Positions 24,234 through 33,089 are shown, counted from the stretch's first letter. The stretch: DNA of 64,000 bases from Elusimicrobium simillimum (GCF_049639735.1 NZ_JBEVVA010000003.1:868001-932000); one strand, 5' to 3'. Made by a program: numbers and translations. Notes: generated by a model not told the origin, from the sequence alone.

Positions 24234-27200
24234 TTATTTTTTCTTTTTTATTTTTGCAGCCGTACCTTTACCCGCAACCGCTTTTTCTCCGCCGTTCTCC
24301 CTCGCCCTCTTAGGGGAGAGGGTTGGGGTGAGGGTGCTGCTCACAATCATGCTGCCGTTGCCGTTTATGTTGCTGCTGTTGCTTTTCCCGCTGTTAGCCT
24401 TAGCCCGGGCGTCCATTTCCGCAAACTCGGCGCGGAGGTATTTGCCGGTGTAGGAGCCGTCTATCTTGGCAATATCTCTCGGCGTGCCCGCGCCTACAAC
24501 GTAGCCGCCCTTATCGCCGCCCTCAGGCCCCAGGTCTATCACCCAGTCAGAGGTTTTGATAATATCCAGGTTGTGCTCAATAATCAGCACGGTATTGCCT
24601 GTGTCGGACAGTCTGTGCAGCACGTCAAGCAGTTTATCAATATCGGCTATGTGGAGGCCTGTGGTAGGCTCGTCCAAGATATACAGCGTTTTGCCGGTAG
24701 CGCGGCGGCTGAGCTCGTGCGACAGCTTTACACGCTGCGCCTCGCCGCCGGACAGTGTGGTAGCGCTCTGCCCCAGTTTAATGTAGCCCAGGCCAACGTC
24801 GTCCAGCGTTTGCATAATTTTTTTAATTTTAGGTATAGCGTCAAAAAACTCTACCGCTTGGCTAACGCTCATGTCCAGCACGTCGGCAATGCTTTTGCCT
24901 TTAAAGTGTACTGACAGCGTGTCCTCGTTAAACCTTTTGCCGTTACATTCCTCGCAGCGCACGTAAATATCGGGCAAAAACTGCATTTGTATTTTTAAAA
25001 TACCGTCGCCCTCGCACTTCTCGCACCTGCCGCCCTTTACGTTGAAGGAGAACCTGCCCGGCCCGTAGCCCCTGCGTTTAGCCTCGGGCATTTCGGCAAA
25101 CAGGTCACGTATATGCCCAAACACGCCGGTATAGGTAGCGGGGTTAGAGCGCGGCGTTTTGCCAATGGGGCTTTGGTCCACAATAACTACTTTGTCTATG
25201 TGTTCCAGCCCTTTTACGGCCTTATGCTCGCCCGGCAGGTCCTTGGCGTGGTAAAACTTGTGCGCCAGCGCCTTGTACAAAATTTGGTGTATCAACGTTG
25301 ACTTGCCCGAGCCCGAAACACCCGTCACGCACACAAACAGCCCTAAAGGTATTTTAACGTCAACATTCTTAAGGTTAAACTGCTTGGCGCCTAATATTTC
25401 TATCCATTTGCCCTCGGGCGCTTTGGGGTTGGGGTTATGGTTAATGCTAAGCGTGCCGTTAAGGTATTTGGCGGTAATGGCGTTAGGGTCTTTTAAAAAC
25501 TTATCCAGCGGCTCAGACGCTATTACCTTGCCGCCGTGCTCGCCCGCCCTGGGGCCCATTTCTACAATGTAGTCAGCGGCCAAAATGGTGTCTTTGTCAT
25601 GCTCTACTATGATAAGGGTGTTATCAAGGTCACGCAGGTTTTTAAGCGTTTCAATCAGGCGGTCATTATCACGGCTGTGCAGGCCTATTGTCGGTTCGTC
25701 CAATACGTACAGCACGCCTGTCAGGCCGCTGCCTATTTGCGTGGCCAAGTGTATGCGCTGCGCCTCGCCGCCAGATAGCGTTTGGCTCTTGCGGTCAAGC
25801 GTAAGGTAGCTTAGGCCCACGCTGTCCAAAAAGCCCAGGCGGCCTTTAATTTCTTTGATGACTTCCTTGGATATCATTTGTTCACGCTCATTAAATTTAA
25901 TGGCGGAGAAGAACTTTACCGCGTCGCCCACCTGCATGGCTGCCGCTTTGGCTATGTTTATGCCGCCTACGGTAACGGCAAGTGCCTCGGGTTTTAGGCG
26001 CGCGCCGTGGCATACGGGGCACACGTTCTCACGCATGTATTTATTGTAAATTTCTTCACGCACAAATTCAGATTCTGTTTCCGCGTGGCGGCGTTTAAGG
26101 TTGTTTATTACGCCCTCAAACTCGCTTTCATTATTGGCCCAGGCGGCTTTGTATGTTGCGCCGTTGCCGCCGTATAAAAGCAGGCTGCGCTGCGCTTTGG
26201 GCAGTTTGTTCCACGGCGTAGTCATGGATATTTTGTTTTGCTTACAAACCTGTTTTAGTATGCCGTAATAATAGCCGGCCCAGCTGTTTGTCCAGCGGTG
26301 GGTGCGGGTGGTAACTGGTGTGTCCCAGGCGGAAATTGCGCCCTCGTTAAGGGTAAGCGTAGGGTCCTGTACTACAAGGTCCTCGGCTATTTCTACTTTT
26401 ATGCCAAGGCCGTTACACTCCGGGCACGCGCCGTAGGGGGTGTTGAAGGAAAACAACCTGGGTTCAAGCTCGCTAAAGCCTATGCCGCAGTGGGCGCAGG
26501 CGTAGTTTTCGCTATAGGTAAAGGGCTCCTTTTTCTCAGTGTCTAAGACGGTTACTAAACCTTTAGAATAGCGCACGGCTGATTCTACGGAGTCTGTTAA
26601 GCGTTCTTTGTCGGCTTCTTCCACGTAAATTTCGTCTATTACAATTTCAATAGTATGTTTTTTATAACGTTCCAATGTTGGCGGGTTGGCTAGTGCTGTG
26701 ATAATGCCGTTTACACGTATTTTGGCGTAACCCTCTTTCTGTAATTTTTTTAAAAGCTCCTCATAGGTGCCTGTTTTGCCTTGCACTACCGGGGAAAGCA
26801 AGAATAGGGTGCGGCCGTCGTATTTTTTTAAAATATCATTAACAATGGCTTGCACGCTCCATGCTTCTACCGCTCTGCCGCACTGGGGGCAATGGCGGTG
26901 GCCTACGCGGGCGTATAACAGGCGCATGTAGTCGTAAATTTCTGTAACGGTGGATACCGTTGAGCGCGGGTTTTTGCTTGGGTTGCGCTGTTCTATGGAT
27001 ATAGCGGGGGAAAGGCCCTCAATGTGCTCTACGTCTGGCTTTTCCATAAGTTCTAAAAATTGGCGTGCGTATGCGGACATTGATTCCACATACCTGCGCT
27101 GCCCCTCGGCGTAAATAGTGTCAAAAGCCAGCGAGCTCTTGCCCGAGCCCGACAGCCCCGTTACCACTACCATTTTATTTCTGGGTAATTCTACGTCTAT

Positions 27201-27248
27201 GTTTTTTAAGTTGTGCGTTTTCGCACCTTTGATTTTTATAGATTCCAT
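24234..27248 (-). CDS. uvrA: Excinuclease ABC subunit A
   Basis: DNA damage recognition ATPase of nucleotide excision repair. Two ABC modules: Walker A GLSGSGKSS near residue 31 and GVSGSGKST in the second half, each with a LSGGEAQR signature. Zinc modules CAHC...CPEC and CEKC...CEEC are present. At 1004 residues it is about 60 longer than E. coli UvrA (940). The extra tail includes a segment encoded by a dispersed repeat (24299-24345) and ends in a lysine-rich AKIKKKK. It is a monocistronic minus-strand gene. Confidence 0.97.
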   Translation of the reverse strand: MESIKIKGAKTHNLKNIDVELPRNKMVVVTGLSGSGKSSLAFDTIYAEGQRRYVESMSAYARQFLELMEKPDVEHIEGLSPAISIEQRNPSKNPRSTVSTVTEIYDYMRLLYARVGHRHCPQCGRAVEAWSVQAIVNDILKKYDGRTLFLLSPVVQGKTGTYEELLKKLQKEGYAKIRVNGIITALANPPTLERYKKHTIEIVIDEIYVEEADKERLTDSVESAVRYSKGLVTVLDTEKKEPFTYSENYACAHCGIGFSELEPRLFSFNTPYGACPECNGLGIKVEIAEDLVVQDPTLTLNEGAISAWDTPVTTRTHRWTNSWAGYYYGILKQVCKQNKISMTTPWNKLPKAQRSLLLYGGNGATYKAAWANNESEFEGVINNLKRRHAETESEFVREEIYNKYMRENVCPVCHGARLKPEALAVTVGGINIAKAAAMQVGDAVKFFSAIKFNEREQMISKEVIKEIKGRLGFLDSVGLSYLTLDRKSQTLSGGEAQRIHLATQIGSGLTGVLYVLDEPTIGLHSRDNDRLIETLKNLRDLDNTLIIVEHDKDTILAADYIVEMGPRAGEHGGKVIASEPLDKFLKDPNAITAKYLNGTLSINHNPNPKAPEGKWIEILGAKQFNLKNVDVKIPLGLFVCVTGVSGSGKSTLIHQILYKALAHKFYHAKDLPGEHKAVKGLEHIDKVVIVDQSPIGKTPRSNPATYTGVFGHIRDLFAEMPEAKRRGYGPGRFSFNVKGGRCEKCEGDGILKIQMQFLPDIYVRCEECNGKRFNEDTLSVHFKGKSIADVLDMSVSQAVEFFDAIPKIKKIMQTLDDVGLGYIKLGQSATTLSGGEAQRVKLSHELSRRATGKTLYILDEPTTGLHIADIDKLLDVLHRLSDTGNTVLIIEHNLDIIKTSDWVIDLGPEGGDKGGYVVGAGTPRDIAKIDGSYTGKYLRAEFAEMDARAKANSGKSNSSNINGNGSMIVSSTLTPTLSPKRARENGGEKAVAGKGTAAKIKKKK
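24299..24345. repeat. R1-type repeat fragment inside the uvrA coding sequence
   Basis: The bases CCCTCTTAGGGGAGAGGG followed by GGTGAGGGTG match the arms of the intergenic R1 elements. Read on the minus strand they encode STLTPTLSPKRARENGGEK in the UvrA C-terminal tail, about 16-35 residues from the end. Confidence 0.75.
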
Positions 27249-27436
27249 AAGGTGTATTCTCTTGAGTTTTGTTTGATTGTTGGTTGGGTTGGCAGCCTTT
27301 GGTTTTTAACTTCTTACCCCCAAAACGGCTACACTATAATTATATAATTTTTGTCAATAGTTGGGGGCTGGGTGATTTTATTTCCTCTCCCTCTTAGGAA
27401 AGTGAGACATGCCTGTCGAGCGTGTCAATTAGCTTG

Positions 27437-27622
27437 TTTCCTCTCCCTCTTAGGGGAGAGGAAGTTTTGCCGCGTTGTTTGCCGCACAGCGGCTGCGGCA
27501 AGGCAGGTGAGGGTATTTCTATTTTTGTCGAAAAGGCATTTTTTATAAAAGCGCATATTTGTGTACATCACCCTCACCCGCTCGCTACGCTCACGCCCTC
27601 TCCCCTAAGAGGGAGAGGGAAA
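27437..27622. repeat. MITE-like element, family R1, copy b
   Basis: The most regular copy: TTTCCTCTCCCTCTTAGGGG at the left and its complement at the right end (CCCCTAAGAGGGAGAGGGAA); inner GGTGAGGGT and CACCCTCACC; core with GCGCATATTTGTGTACATCA. A second, truncated left end lies at 27381-27400. Together with the promoter at 27639 it fills the 425-base gap between uvrA and the next gene. Confidence 0.8.
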
Positions 27623-27638
27623 CGCTTCTATTTTACGG

Positions 27639-27667
27639 CTGTAATATAACATTAAAATTTATATAAT
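27639..27667 (+). promoter_or_regulatory. Promoter with -10 box next to the start codon
   Basis: CTGTAA at 27639-27644, 17 bases, TATAAT at 27662-27667; the ATG at 27674 is 6 bases downstream without a Shine-Dalgarno sequence. Probably a leaderless mRNA. It directly abuts the R1 element. Confidence 0.45.
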
Positions 27668-27673
27668 AATAAT

Positions 27674-28789
27674 ATGAAAAGTGTGTTTAAAAAGATTTTC
27701 AACAAATATACCATTTATACCTTGCTGGGCATCGTTTCCATCGCCCTGGTTGTTTTCCTGTTTAATTACAGCAAAGAAGAATTTATAAAAATTTGGCGTG
27801 AAGTTAAGGTAAAATACCTCATTTTAAGCGGTATTTCCGCCGTTACTATATATATTTCCATGGGGTTATCGCTGTGGGAAGTGCTTAAGGCTATGGGCAA
27901 GAGAATAAACGTATTTACCGCTATAGCCATAGCGTTGGTTTCCACCACGGTTAATTATTTGGTTTCATCTTTTGGCGTAAGCGGGTTCGCGCTGCGCGCG
28001 CATCTTTTGGGCCGCCGGGGCGTGCCGCTTGGCGTGAGCGTTACTGCAAGTATTGTGTTAACGGTTGTCATTTACCTGGTACTGGTAATTATTATATTTT
28101 TGGGTTCAATACTAATGCTGTTCCACTCCAACCCTACCACCACTCAGGTATTACAAAATCTGCTTTTAATTATTGCTATGGCGGGCGTGTGTGCGTTGAT
28201 TATAGTTTTCTTATTTCATAATGATATCCGCGCTTCCTTTGTAAGAAAAGTATTTAAGCTTATTAACAAAGTTTCTTATAAACTGTTTACGCTTATTATT
28301 CCCAAATACCGCTTTGATATTTTTGTCTTGCAGCTTGAGACGGGTATCAACTTTATCCAACAGAAAAAGGGCCGCCTTACCAGGGCTATTGTTTATGTTT
28401 GTTTGGACTGGCTGGCCACTATTTTAATTTTATATTTCGCGTTTTTAGCGGTTGGTATACATATATCGGCGGGCCTGTTAGTAACGGGTTTTGCCGTAGG
28501 TATGGCAACCACGCTTATACCTGTGCTGCCCGGCGGCATAGGCGCTATGGAACTTGCTATGACGGCCGTTTACGCCAATGCCGGCATACCGTGGGAAAAC
28601 GCGCTTACCGTTTGTCTTATTTACAGGTTTATGTATTACATAATACCGGGGCTTGTAAGCATATTTGTATACTGGGTTTTGCAATTGACTGACCATAAAA
28701 ACCAAAAGCGTTTCGCGCATTACAGGCGCCGCAGCAAGAGTATGCTTATGGAAGGCCAGGAAGGGGGGGAAGATGAAAGAAAGAATTAA
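27674..28789 (+). CDS. Lysylphosphatidylglycerol-synthase-TM / UPF0104 family membrane protein
   Basis: 371 residues with about eight hydrophobic segments (first IYTLLGIVSIALVVFLFNY at about 16-34). The conserved stretches SSFGVSGFALRAHLLGRRGV and IPVLPGGIGAMELAM are typical of the flippase-like integral membrane domain found in MprF, AglD and UPF0104 proteins. No catalytic synthase domain is attached, so it may flip a lipid or glycolipid. The last 17 bases overlap the next gene. Confidence 0.8.
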   Translation: MKSVFKKIFNKYTIYTLLGIVSIALVVFLFNYSKEEFIKIWREVKVKYLILSGISAVTIYISMGLSLWEVLKAMGKRINVFTAIAIALVSTTVNYLVSSFGVSGFALRAHLLGRRGVPLGVSVTASIVLTVVIYLVLVIIIFLGSILMLFHSNPTTTQVLQNLLLIIAMAGVCALIIVFLFHNDIRASFVRKVFKLINKVSYKLFTLIIPKYRFDIFVLQLETGINFIQQKKGRLTRAIVYVCLDWLATILILYFAFLAVGIHISAGLLVTGFAVGMATTLIPVLPGGIGAMELAMTAVYANAGIPWENALTVCLIYRFMYYIIPGLVSIFVYWVLQLTDHKNQKRFAHYRRRSKSMLMEGQEGGEDERKN

Positions 28790-29288
28790 AGATTTAATGC
28801 CAGTAACCGCGCCCACGGCTTATATTCACAAAACAGCTGTTATCATAGGCAATGTTAAAATAGGCGAAAATGTTTCTATTTGGCCCTGCGCCGTACTTCG
28901 CGGCGACATAGCGGGCATAACAATAGCTGATAACGCCAACGTGCAGGATAACGCCGTTATACACGTTAACCACGACCGCCCGGCCATTATAGGCAAAGGT
29001 ACCACGCTTGGGCACGGGGTTGTTGTACACGGCTCTGAAATAGGCGCAAACTGCCTTATAGGCATGAACGCCGTTGTGCTGGAAAGTGAAATTGGCGACA
29101 ACTGCATAATAGGCGCCGGCAGCGTACTTACCGCCGGTAAAAAAATACCGCCGGGCAGCCTGGTAATGGGTACCCCGGCAAAAATTATCCGCCAGCTGAC
29201 AGAAGACGAAGTAAACGGTATTATGAAAAACGGCGCCGAATACGTACAGCTTAAAGAGCTTTACAAGCAGCACGCCGAGGAAGTGTAA
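28773..29288 (+). CDS. Gamma-carbonic-anhydrase-like hexapeptide-repeat protein
   Basis: 171 residues of left-handed beta-helix hexapeptide repeats (VIIGNVKIGENVSIWPCAVL, then NVQDNAVIHV and IGKGTTLGHGVVVHG). Histidines in IHVNHDRP, LGHG and VVHGSEIG are spaced like the metal ligands of the YrdA/CaiE/PaaY group. The start at 28773 overlaps the upstream gene and has GGAAGGGGGG as ribosome site; a later ATG at 28798 is a weaker alternative. Function in the cell is not known; a real carbonic anhydrase activity is not assured. Confidence 0.82.
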   Translation: MKERIKDLMPVTAPTAYIHKTAVIIGNVKIGENVSIWPCAVLRGDIAGITIADNANVQDNAVIHVNHDRPAIIGKGTTLGHGVVVHGSEIGANCLIGMNAVVLESEIGDNCIIGAGSVLTAGKKIPPGSLVMGTPAKIIRQLTEDEVNGIMKNGAEYVQLKELYKQHAEEV

Positions 29289-29290
29289 CT

Positions 29291-29664
29291 ATGGGCAAAG
29301 TTTTACTTATAGAAGATTCTAAAGTAATAGCCCCGCGTTAATGGGCGCGCTTAAATTAAAAGGCGTGGAAACCGTGTGGGCAAAAAACGGCATAGAAGGC
29401 GTGGAAATGGCCAAGCGTGAAAAGCCTGTTCTTATTTTGCTGGATCTTATGTTGCCGCGCATCAGCGGGTTTGAAGTATGCCGCCTGCTTAAGACGGACG
29501 ACTCTACCTGGCGCATACCCATAATAATAATGTCCACACTCACCGACCCTGAGAACAAGCAAAAAGCTATAGAAGCGGGCGCGGACCATTTTGTGGATAA
29601 GCCCTACAACATGCAGCAAACAGTAGAAGAAATTTTAAAATACTTACCCAAGGACACAAAATGA
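29291..29664 (+). pseudogene. Response regulator receiver protein, frameshifted after residue 16
   Basis: ATG at 29291 gives MGKVLLIEDSKVIAP and then hits TAA at 29339. One added C in the CCCC run at 29331-29334 restores ...IAPALMGALKLKGVETVW and a complete ~124-residue receiver domain: acidic pocket ED near residue 8, phospho-acceptor Asp in LILLDLMLPRISGFE, Thr/Ser in IIMSTLTD and Lys in FVDKPY. There is no output domain. It may be a real pseudogene, a phase change or a sequence error. It overlaps the following TPR gene by four bases. Confidence 0.7.
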
Positions 29665-30713
29665 ACGTTGAAAAAATAGAAGCTTTGCTTGAGGCGGACA
29701 AACCGTCTGAAGTTATAAAAAAATTTAAAAATTATAAAGGGCGCGACGCCAAAACTTTATTTTTACTTGGCGAGGCCCAGCGCATGATAGGCCAGTTTGA
29801 CACAGCCATAAAAACCTACACAAAGGCCGATAAAGCTAACCCGGAAGCCGAACTTAAAATACAAATTTTACTTTCTTTAGCCGCCTGTGAGCGCACGCTT
29901 GGTAATGCCGAGGAGGCCTACAAAACCGCCGCCGCCGTGCATATACTTGCCGAGGGTATGGAATTTGAAGACGAGCGTATTTCCGCCCTGTTAGAAATGG
30001 GTATGAGTCTGCGCGCGTGGGGCAAGCTGGAAGAATCTTTGGAATGTTTAAACGAGGTTCTGGCGCATTACATAAGTGAGCGCGATTACAGCGCCGTCAG
30101 CTACGTATTGTGGGCCAAGGGTGGCATTTTCCGCCTGCAGGGTAAATTTAAAGAGGGGATAAAATCCTATAAAGACGCTGTGTCACAGGCCAAAAAAGCT
30201 AAAGATAAAATAAACGAGGCCTACGCCTACTGCGGTTTAGCCGGTATCAGCCGCATAGCGGGCGACGTTAAAGGCTGCGTAAATTACTACAAAATGGCCG
30301 ACAAAATTTTTGCCCGCACGGAAGATACTTTTGGCAAAGCCTACACCAACTGCGGCATGGCCAACGGCCTTAGGCAGATGGGCGACTATAAAACCGCGCT
30401 TAAGCGTTATGTAAAAGCCGACGAGCTTTACAGCCTTATAGGCGACCGTGTGGACCTGGGTTTTGTTAAATGGGGTCGCGCGGATGTGCTTAAGCGTTTT
30501 GGCAAATTAGATGAGGCGTTAGTTGACCTTAAGGCCGCTGAAAAATTGTTTGAAGGGTCCGACGAAAAACGCGGGCAGATACTTACACAGCTAAGCCTGG
30601 CGCAAGTGCTTTACGCCATGGGCCACGCCGATACGGCCAAAGAAAAATACTTTGCGGCTGTAGAGCGCGCTAAAGAAGAAAATTTAAACACATACTTGGA
30701 AATTTATACATAG
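29661..30713 (+). CDS. TPR-repeat protein coupled to the receiver gene
   Basis: 350 residues made of successive helix pairs with TPR spacing (for example LFLLGEAQRMIGQFDTAIKT, YCGLAGISRIAGDVKGCVNY, then CGMANGLRQMGDYKTALKRY and WGRADVLKRFGKLDEALVDL). No signal peptide, so cytoplasmic. The start overlaps the receiver gene stop (ATGA), which suggests that the two act together, as a scaffold with a single-domain response regulator. No enzymatic motif. Confidence 0.8.
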   Translation: MNVEKIEALLEADKPSEVIKKFKNYKGRDAKTLFLLGEAQRMIGQFDTAIKTYTKADKANPEAELKIQILLSLAACERTLGNAEEAYKTAAAVHILAEGMEFEDERISALLEMGMSLRAWGKLEESLECLNEVLAHYISERDYSAVSYVLWAKGGIFRLQGKFKEGIKSYKDAVSQAKKAKDKINEAYAYCGLAGISRIAGDVKGCVNYYKMADKIFARTEDTFGKAYTNCGMANGLRQMGDYKTALKRYVKADELYSLIGDRVDLGFVKWGRADVLKRFGKLDEALVDLKAAEKLFEGSDEKRGQILTQLSLAQVLYAMGHADTAKEKYFAAVERAKEENLNTYLEIYT

Positions 30714-30725
30714 TCTGGTGCTCTT

Positions 30726-30959
30726 ATGAAATATATAAGAAAAATTTTATTTTATATTCTTGTTATTGTCTTTGGCGCAATATTTGGTTTTATTATTAAG
30801 GTTACCGGAGATTTTGTTTTAGCTACGGAGTTTGCGGATAATATTTATAGTAAGATGTTTGGCTGTATTTGCGCCCCGCCGCCTATAAATATATATTTAG
30901 CGGGAATAATTGGGTTGCTGCCTTCTTATTTTATGTTAAGAAAAATTTTCAAAAAATAA
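30726..30959 (+). CDS. Small two-helix membrane protein, DUF4321-like
   Basis: 77 residues with an N-terminal hydrophobic helix (ILFYILVIVFGAIFGFII) and a C-terminal helix (IYLAGIIGLLPSYFMLRKIF). Same topology and similar sequence pattern as the following gene (VFGAIFGFIIKV versus VLGGVLGIVIEKV). Pattern and position before maf recall the DUF4321 family; not certain. More AT-rich than its neighbour. Confidence 0.6.
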   Translation: MKYIRKILFYILVIVFGAIFGFIIKVTGDFVLATEFADNIYSKMFGCICAPPPINIYLAGIIGLLPSYFMLRKIFKK

Positions 30960-30980
30960 TATTTAGAGTTAGGAGATAAT

Positions 30981-31205
30981 ATGAGAGGCGTGATATTTTT
31001 TGTTTTGGTAGTGGTGCTTGGCGGTGTGCTGGGCATTGTAATTGAAAAAGTTGCCGAGGCAATTTTAACAGGCCAGGGGCTTTTATTTTTTGTAAGAGTT
31101 TACGGCGGCATAGGCGTGCACCCGCTTTCGCTTAATATAACGGTGTCGGGCCTTATCGGCCTGATAGCCGCTTACTTTATAGTCACAAAATTTGTGAAAA
31201 AATAA
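30981..31205 (+). CDS. Small two-helix membrane protein, DUF4321-like, next to maf
   Basis: 74 residues: hydrophobic N-terminus (VIFFVLVVVLGGVLGIVI), a loop with GGIGVHPLSLNITVSG and a second helix LIGLIAAYFIV. The loop motif (G-x-G-x-x-P-x-x-L-x-x) agrees with DUF4321, which in Firmicutes is often found next to maf, as here. AGGAG precedes the start, and the stop is 1 base from the maf ATG. Role unknown. Confidence 0.65.
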   Translation: MRGVIFFVLVVVLGGVLGIVIEKVAEAILTGQGLLFFVRVYGGIGVHPLSLNITVSGLIGLIAAYFIVTKFVKK

Positions 31206-31206
31206 T

Positions 31207-31764
31207 ATGGAACTTATTTTAGCGTCCCGCTCACCCAGGCGTATTGATATTTTGACCGAGCAGGGTTATAAATTTGAAGTTATCCCCGCCCAGCGTGACG
31301 AACAAACGCATTTTAAACGCCCAAGTATGCAAGTGCGTGACTTGGCGCTTAAAAAGGCTTTTGAAGTGGCACGAAAATACCCCGCCAGCACGGTAATAGG
31401 CGCCGACACTCTTGTTTACTGCAAGGGCAAAGTAATAGGCAAGCCTAAAGATAAGGCGGACGCGCTTAGAATACTTAAAATTTTAAATAACTCCTGGCAG
31501 ACGGTGTACACTGGCGTGGCTATAGTAAACGTGGAAAAAAAGAAGCTTTTTACAGGTTTCGCCGCTACCAAGTGTAAAGCCAGAAATCTTAGTGCGTCGC
31601 AGTTAGAAGCGCTTGCGGGCAAGCATATGGACAAAGCCGGCGCCTACGCCGTGCAGGATAATGACGATGTTTTAATAGAACGTATAGTGGGCAGCAGGAC
31701 AAATGTGGTAGGCATGCCGGTGGAACTTTTTACCGCTATGATGAAAGATTTTAATAAGAGGTAG
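31207..31764 (+). CDS. maf: Maf family nucleotide pyrophosphatase
   Basis: House-cleaning nucleoside triphosphate pyrophosphatase. The family start MELILASRSPRRIDIL, the LASRSPRR motif, VIGADTLVYCKGKVIGKPKD and the C-terminal DKAGAYAVQDND plus VVGMPVELF are all present in 185 residues. Immediately follows the DUF4321-like gene and is 3 bases before trxB. Confidence 0.94.
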   Translation: MELILASRSPRRIDILTEQGYKFEVIPAQRDEQTHFKRPSMQVRDLALKKAFEVARKYPASTVIGADTLVYCKGKVIGKPKDKADALRILKILNNSWQTVYTGVAIVNVEKKKLFTGFAATKCKARNLSASQLEALAGKHMDKAGAYAVQDNDDVLIERIVGSRTNVVGMPVELFTAMMKDFNKR

Positions 31765-31767
31765 TTT

Positions 31768-32694
31768 ATGGTTAATACAGATTTACTTGTAATAGGCGCC
31801 GGGCCTGCGGGCATAACCGCTGGCATTTACGGCGTACGCGCGGGGCTGGACGTAACCTTGTTTAAAGGCCCCAGCGGCGGCGGGCAGCTGATTGTTACTA
31901 ACGATATTGAAAATTACCCCGGCTTTATAGAGCCTGTAAGCGGCTTTGAACTTATGGACACTATGCACAAGCAGGCCGTGCGTTTAGGCATAAAATTTGT
32001 GGAGGGGGATATTGTAAAAATAGACTCTTCCAAACGCCCTTTTATTGTAACCGATAATAACGGCGCTGAGTACGCGGCTAAGGCTGTGATAATAGCAACA
32101 GGCTCGCGCACGCGCTGGCTGGGCACCCCCGGTGAAGACAAATACAAAGGACGCGGAGTAACCGCGTGCGCTACGTGCGACGGATTCTTTTATAAAGGCA
32201 AAGATGTTGTTGTGGTTGGCGGCGGTAACACCGCATTTGAGGACGCTTTGTTTTTAAGCAAAATTTGTAATAAAGTTTATTTGGTGCACAGGCGCGAGGG
32301 CTTTAGGGCGGCGCATAAAACGGTGGAAATTGTAAAGGCCGAACCTAAGGTGGAATTTGTGCTTTCGCACGTGATTGACTCTATAGAAGGCGACGTGCTT
32401 GGCGTAACACATGTTAATGTTAAAGACGTTAACACGGGCGCTGTTAAAGAACTTAAGTGTAACGGCGTATTTATGGCTGTTGGCGGCATACCACAGACGG
32501 ATTTTTTAGCCGGCAGCGGCGTTGAACTGCATGAGACAGGTCAAGTTAAAGTTGATGAAAAGTGCCATACAAATATTGAGGGTATTTTTGCCGCCGGCGA
32601 CTGTGCGGACCCGTATTTCCGCCAGGCTATTATAGCGGCAGGCAACGGCGCTAAGGCGGCGATAGAGGCTATTAACTTAATAAATCTTAGCTAG
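31768..32694 (+). CDS. trxB: Thioredoxin reductase
   Basis: FAD- and NADPH-dependent flavoprotein. FAD site GAGPAGITAGIYGVRAGL at the N-terminus, redox-active CATC in VTACATCDGFF (about residues 134-137), NAD(P)-binding GGGNTAFEDALF, and C-terminal FAD segment GIFAAGDCADP. 308 residues is normal for low-molecular-weight TrxB. The end of the maf operon; a dispersed repeat follows. Confidence 0.95.
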   Translation: MVNTDLLVIGAGPAGITAGIYGVRAGLDVTLFKGPSGGGQLIVTNDIENYPGFIEPVSGFELMDTMHKQAVRLGIKFVEGDIVKIDSSKRPFIVTDNNGAEYAAKAVIIATGSRTRWLGTPGEDKYKGRGVTACATCDGFFYKGKDVVVVGGGNTAFEDALFLSKICNKVYLVHRREGFRAAHKTVEIVKAEPKVEFVLSHVIDSIEGDVLGVTHVNVKDVNTGAVKELKCNGVFMAVGGIPQTDFLAGSGVELHETGQVKVDEKCHTNIEGIFAAGDCADPYFRQAIIAAGNGAKAAIEAINLINLS

Positions 32695-32717
32695 CATAAA
32701 AGTTTTTCCTATATTAA

Positions 32718-32770
32718 ACTTCCCCTCTATCTTTTAGGAGAGGGGAAGTTTGTTTATATAGAAGTGAGGG
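32718..32770. repeat. Left half of an R1-type repeat
   Basis: TTCCCCTCT...TTTTAGGAGAGGGGAAG followed by GTGAGGGCG matches the left side of the R1 elements. No right half follows; the R2 element begins directly afterwards. Part of the 412-base gap between trxB and the next gene. Confidence 0.5.
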
Positions 32771-32794
32771 CGATTAAGTGTGAATACCATGCCA

Positions 32795-33008
32795 TTTTCT
32801 CCCTTTTGTAAAGGGAGTACCCGCAGGGGGAGGGATTTAATGAGTGTAAATTTTAAATTAATTTAATAACAGCACTTGCTTGGGACCCTCACGCTTTGCT
32901 GAGGGGACGGCGCCTTATTTGTACAATGGCACTTTAGTTATGCGCTCGTACCTCGCTCATTAAATCCCTCCCCGGCTTTGCCGGTACTCCCTTTACGAAA
33001 GGGAGAAA
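32795..33008. repeat. MITE-like element, family R2, copy a
   Basis: Ends TTTTCTCCCTTTTGTAAAGG and its near-complement CCCTTTACGAAAGGGAGAAA; inner pair GGGAGGGATTTAATGAG with CTCATTAAATCCCTCCC. The interior carries an extra block (about 32866-32913, ACCCTCACGCTTTGCTGAGG) that is also found as a fragment at 53609-53652. Related copies at 48465-48624 and 60100-60252. Confidence 0.8.
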
Positions 33009-33055
33009 GTAGCCGCGCTTTTTAATATGTGGGAATAAAAAACACAATATATAAT

Positions 33056-33089
33056 AATGGGCGTTCAAGGTTTAACTTGAACGCCCATT
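33056..33089. terminator. Perfect 14-bp hairpin between convergent trxB and transporter genes
   Basis: AATGGGCGTTCAAG and CTTGAACGCCCATT around GTTTAA. Position between convergent genes and the A/T-rich flanks fit a bidirectional terminator, though no clean T-run follows. Confidence 0.7.

Noticed and set aside
24165..24914. Long plus-strand frame opposite uvrA
   Set aside because: Shadow of a strongly coding minus-strand gene; composition reflects the complementary codons and no family is seen.
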